In this document: positions 61,655-64,000 of the stretch, in pieces
Layout: each line of letters starts with the position of its first letter
Numbering within the stretch: position 1 is the stretch's first letter
Position numbers and translations under genes: made by a program
The notes under the pieces: model-generated
Told to the model about the DNA's origin: nothing
Databases searched by the model: none
Seen by the model: only the letters and a program-made list of their open reading frames with translations
Assembly (NCBI RefSeq): GCF_003570705.1
Contig: NZ_QWVT01000024.1
Span: forward strand, 124,001 to 188,000
Length of the DNA: 64,000 nt
Origin: Mesobacillus zeae
GTDB lineage: Bacteria; Bacillota; Bacilli; Bacillales; Cytobacillaceae
Reading direction: 5' to 3'

Positions 61655-62587
61655 ATGAAAGAAGTCATCTCTTTTTTGCCAAAACAGATCGCGGCCGAGC
61701 TTAAAAAGCTCCCTCCAACTAAGTCACAGCTGGCGGAGGAAATCCGTGTCAGGATCAATCGCCCGCTAGAGGTAACAGCGGAAGGATCCCCAATTTTCCT
61801 ACCTTATATTGTTAAGCCGGAGGATGGGTTCCATCTTTTGAATAAGCTTGGGAATTTCTCGATGTATACACTGGAAGAAGAATTAAAAAGAGGTTACATT
61901 ACCATCGCCGGAGGCCACCGAGTAGGATTGGCTGGAAAAGTTATTCTCGAGAACGGAAGGGTAAAATCCATTAGGGATGTTGCTTCCTTCAATATCCGGA
62001 TCGCCCGGGAGAAGATCGGGATTGCCACCCCGCTTCTTCCCTATATTTATAATGGTTTGTGGCTTCATACAATGATTATTGGGCCTCCACAGACAGGAAA
62101 AACAACTCTTCTGCGCGATTTGGCCCGCTGCATTTCAGACGGGAAGCGGGAAAAAGGGATTCTCCCTCTGAAAGTGGGAATCGTCGATGAAAGGTCTGAA
62201 ATTGCCGGGTGTGTAAATGGCATTCCACAACTGACATTCGGCCCAAGGGTTGATGTGCTTGATTCGTGTCCAAAAGCAGAAGGAATGATGATGATGGTCC
62301 GCTCGATGAGCCCGGATGTGCTCGTTGTCGACGAAATAGGCCGTGATGAGGATGCGGTTGCGATACTGGAAGCTGTAAATGCAGGAATCACCCTGTTGAT
62401 GACCACACATGGACATTCGCTTGCTGACATCATGAGACGGCCAGTTATGAAACCGATAATCGAGCAAGGAATTTTTACCCGCTACATTGAACTGTCGCGT
62501 TCCTCCGGCCCTGGAACCGTTGCCAGCATCAAAGACAGCAGCGGCCGGGATATAAGCAAGCATAAAGTGAGTGTGAATATGTCATGA
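61655..62587 (+). CDS. spoIIIAA: Stage III sporulation ATPase SpoIIIAA
   Basis: Secretion-type ATPase of the SpoIIIA-SpoIIQ channel between mother cell and forespore. Walker A GPPQTGKTTLL, VGIVDERSEIAG, Walker B VLVVDEIGRDEDA and the TTHGHS His box are present. At 310 aa it is normal. The ATG follows GGGAGGAATAG. It is the first gene of the sigma-E-controlled spoIIIA operon. Confidence 0.96.
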   Translation: MKEVISFLPKQIAAELKKLPPTKSQLAEEIRVRINRPLEVTAEGSPIFLPYIVKPEDGFHLLNKLGNFSMYTLEEELKRGYITIAGGHRVGLAGKVILENGRVKSIRDVASFNIRIAREKIGIATPLLPYIYNGLWLHTMIIGPPQTGKTTLLRDLARCISDGKREKGILPLKVGIVDERSEIAGCVNGIPQLTFGPRVDVLDSCPKAEGMMMMVRSMSPDVLVVDEIGRDEDAVAILEAVNAGITLLMTTHGHSLADIMRRPVMKPIIEQGIFTRYIELSRSSGPGTVASIKDSSGRDISKHKVSVNMS

Positions 62588-63099
62588 TCAAAATCATGGG
62601 TGCTGCCTTGATTATTGCTGCATCAACATGGATGGGCATTGAGGCTTCAAGGCATTTCAGCGAACGTCCAAAACAGCTTCGATTATTGAAATCTGCACTT
62701 CAATCTCTTGAAGCGGAAATCATGTATGGCCATACCCCTCTCCACGAAGCGTCAAGAAGGCTTTCAGCACAGCTGCCAAAGCCTTTATCCGTACTGTTCG
62801 CTGACTTTTCAGCCAGGCTGACAAATTCCGAAACAACCGTAAGCGCTGCCTGGAGAGAAAGCCTGGAAGAAGTATGGAAAGAAACAGCCTTAAGGCAGGG
62901 AGAGTTTGAAATCATGAAGCAGTTCGGAGAGACGCTTGGGCGCCATGACAAGATGTCGCAGCAAAAACAAATCCAACTGGCCATTTCCCATCTTCAAAGG
63001 GAAGAAGGGGACGCGTTCGAAAAACAAACGAAATACGAGAAAATGGTGAAAAGTCTTGGATTTTTATCAGGATTATTACTAATTATCCTACTGATGTAG
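62584..63099 (+). CDS. spoIIIAB: Stage III sporulation protein SpoIIIAB
   Basis: 171-aa GspF-like membrane protein: N-terminal helix (MGAALIIAASTWMGIEASRHF), a helical cytoplasmic region with EAEIMYGHTPLHEAS and QFGETLGRHDKMSQQKQI, and a C-terminal helix. It overlaps spoIIIAA by ATGA. Confidence 0.94.
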   Translation: MIKIMGAALIIAASTWMGIEASRHFSERPKQLRLLKSALQSLEAEIMYGHTPLHEASRRLSAQLPKPLSVLFADFSARLTNSETTVSAAWRESLEEVWKETALRQGEFEIMKQFGETLGRHDKMSQQKQIQLAISHLQREEGDAFEKQTKYEKMVKSLGFLSGLLLIILLM

Positions 63100-63118
63100 T
63101 GTATAGGGGGAAGTCAGG

Positions 63119-63325
63119 ATGGGCATGGACGTTGACATTATTTTTAAAATTGCCGGGGTTGGAATCGTGGTGGCTTTTTTGCATACCATCCTTGATCAGG
63201 TAGGAAAAAAAGAATACGCGCAATGGGTAACACTTTTTGGATTCATCTATATACTCTTCATGGTCGCTTCCATTATTGATGATCTGTTTGAAAAAATTAA
63301 GTCGGTGTTTCTGTTTCAGGGATAA
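63119..63325 (+). CDS. spoIIIAC: Stage III sporulation protein SpoIIIAC
   Basis: 68 aa with two membrane helices and the family pattern DVDIIFKIAGVGIVVAFLHTILDQVGKKEYAQ. The AGGGGG site lies eight bases before ATG 63119. Confidence 0.94.
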   Translation: MGMDVDIIFKIAGVGIVVAFLHTILDQVGKKEYAQWVTLFGFIYILFMVASIIDDLFEKIKSVFLFQG

Positions 63326-63339
63326 GGGAGGGGTTTGCG

Positions 63340-63729
63340 ATAGAAATCATCCAAATCATCGGCGTTGCGCTGGTTGCAACTTTCCTTGCCCTGATTCTGA
63401 AAGAACAGAAGCCGAATTTTGCCTTTTTGCTCGTTGTTTTTACTGGATGTATGATTTTTCTGTTCCTTGTCGACAAAATCTACCTCATCGTCAGCATGGT
63501 TGAGAAACTTGCGGCGGATGCCAAAATCAATATCGTCTATGTCGAAACCATTCTTAAAATAATTGGAATTGCCTATATCGCCGAGTTTGCAGCACAAATC
63601 ACAAAGGATGCAGGTCAGGGGGCAATCGCTTCTAAAATTGAACTTGGCGGAAAAGTGCTCATCCTGGCAATGGCCGTTCCAATTCTTACAGTATTGATTG
63701 AAACCATTATTAAGCTGGTTCCTGGATAA
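63340..63729 (+). CDS. spoIIIAD: Stage III sporulation protein SpoIIIAD (apparent ATA start)
   Basis: 129-aa membrane protein with four helices and KEQKPNFAFLLVVFTGCMIFL, YVETILKIIGIAYIAEFAAQITKDAGQGAIASKIELGGK. Homology extends upstream of the first TTG (63427) through EIIQIIGVALVATFLALILKEQ to the codon ATA at 63340, eight bases after GGGAGG. No ATG, GTG or TTG exists in this frame there, and upstream codons are not family-like. Either ATA is the true start or a base is wrong. Confidence 0.88.
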   Translation: MEIIQIIGVALVATFLALILKEQKPNFAFLLVVFTGCMIFLFLVDKIYLIVSMVEKLAADAKINIVYVETILKIIGIAYIAEFAAQITKDAGQGAIASKIELGGKVLILAMAVPILTVLIETIIKLVPG

Positions 63730-63763
63730 TAGGAGGTTCAGCTTTAACAGGCGAGGTGAAAAA

Positions 63764-64000
63764 ATGAAACATCGGCTGCATTCCATAATCTTAGTCGTTC
63801 TCCTGCTTTCCCTATTCCCTTTTTCGGGTGTACAAGCTGCCGGAGAAGAAGAGAAAAAGGCACAGCCAGTAGATGTCCAAAAAATGGCTGAAGAACAGCT
63901 GGACGAATTAAAGCTGGATGAGCTGAAAGTCTTCTGGGAAGACATCACGGCAGAGTACGGCGGGTATTTGCCTGAAAGCCAGAAGGGAAGCTTGTATGAA
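63764..64000 (+). CDS. spoIIIAE: Stage III sporulation protein SpoIIIAE, N-terminal part (cut by window end)
   Basis: The frame starts with ATG 63764 after GCGAGGTGAAAA and runs off the window. The visible 79 residues show a signal peptide (LILVVLLLSLFPFSGVQAA-like), an acidic linker and LDELKVFWEDITAEYGGYLPESQKGS, as in SpoIIIAE. The position after spoIIIAD confirms the call. Confidence 0.9.
   Translation, partial: MKHRLHSIILVVLLLSLFPFSGVQAAGEEEKKAQPVDVQKMAEEQLDELKLDELKVFWEDITAEYGGYLPESQKGSLYE

Noticed and set aside
63316-63948. 210-codon minus-strand ORF
   Set aside because: It lies opposite spoIIIAD and spoIIIAE, which have strong homology; composition is Ser/Cys-rich antisense shadow and there is no ribosome site.

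Overview
The window is a chromosomal segment of a low-to-mid GC, endospore-forming Firmicute of the Bacillaceae. The evidence is strong GGAGG-type ribosome sites, frequent GTG/TTG starts, comG, spoIIIA, GerA-type and splB genes, and a gene order that follows, from memory, the Bacillus subtilis yqgE-to-spoIIIAE interval almost gene by gene. The genus cannot be fixed from the sequence alone; a Mesobacillus/Neobacillus/Cytobacillus-like bacillus is my guess.

Layout. 1-7.7 kb: end of an MFS transporter, penicillin-binding protein pbpA, and a pst phosphate-uptake operon (pstS-pstC-pstA-pstB-phoU) behind a four-repeat Pho box. 7.7-13 kb: yqzC/yqzD on the minus strand, rpmG, formyl-THF cyclo-ligase, a DUF92 membrane protein, ldh and small genes. 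13-26.4 kb: rhomboid protease gluP, a GerA/SpoVAF-like germination protein, yqgQ-glcK, an LtaS-like enzyme, yqgU, yqgW, yqgX, a MidA-like methyltransferase, yqgY, a cysteine-rich winged-helix regulator, a broken Spx/ArsC-type yqgZ pseudogene and tRNA-Gln. 27-31.8 kb: the comGA-GG competence pseudopilus operon, then aroK and yqzE. 31.8-40.1 kb: yqhG/yqhH, a tandem glycine riboswitch driving gcvT-gcvPA-gcvPB, yqhL and lipM. 40.1-49.6 kb: B12-dependent ribonucleotide reductase nrdJ behind two NrdR boxes, splB, then yqhO-yqhP-yqhQ-yqhR-aroQ-yqhT-efp.

49.7-60.6 kb is the unusual part. Between efp and spoIIIA sits an island holding a membrane protein, a PCYCGC lipoprotein with an in-frame TGA exactly where a conserved cysteine is expected, a membrane-anchored diheme cytochrome c, a rhodanese lipoprotein, and a full System I cytochrome c maturation operon (ccmE, ccmF, ccmH, ccmI-like, ccmA, ccmB, ccmC, ccmD-like, ccmG). 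It also carries two secreted-domain/one-TM proteins that I do not recognise. Bacilli normally mature cytochromes c with the ResBC (System II) machinery. Here CcmE carries CxxxY in place of HxxxY and CcmH carries CxCGC in place of the classical motif. 60.6-64 kb: a SIMPL protein, a small hydrophilic protein, and spoIIIAA-AE running off the right end.

Best leads: the Gram-positive System I ccm operon with its two extra membrane proteins; the possible selenocysteine (or nonsense) codon in the PCYCGC lipoprotein, followed by a hairpin at SECIS-like distance; the CxCGC signature shared by that lipoprotein and CcmH; the multi-lesion yqgZ pseudogene; apparently non-canonical starts for spoIIIAD (ATA) and splB (CTG); and a structured intergenic repeat near 18.9 kb.
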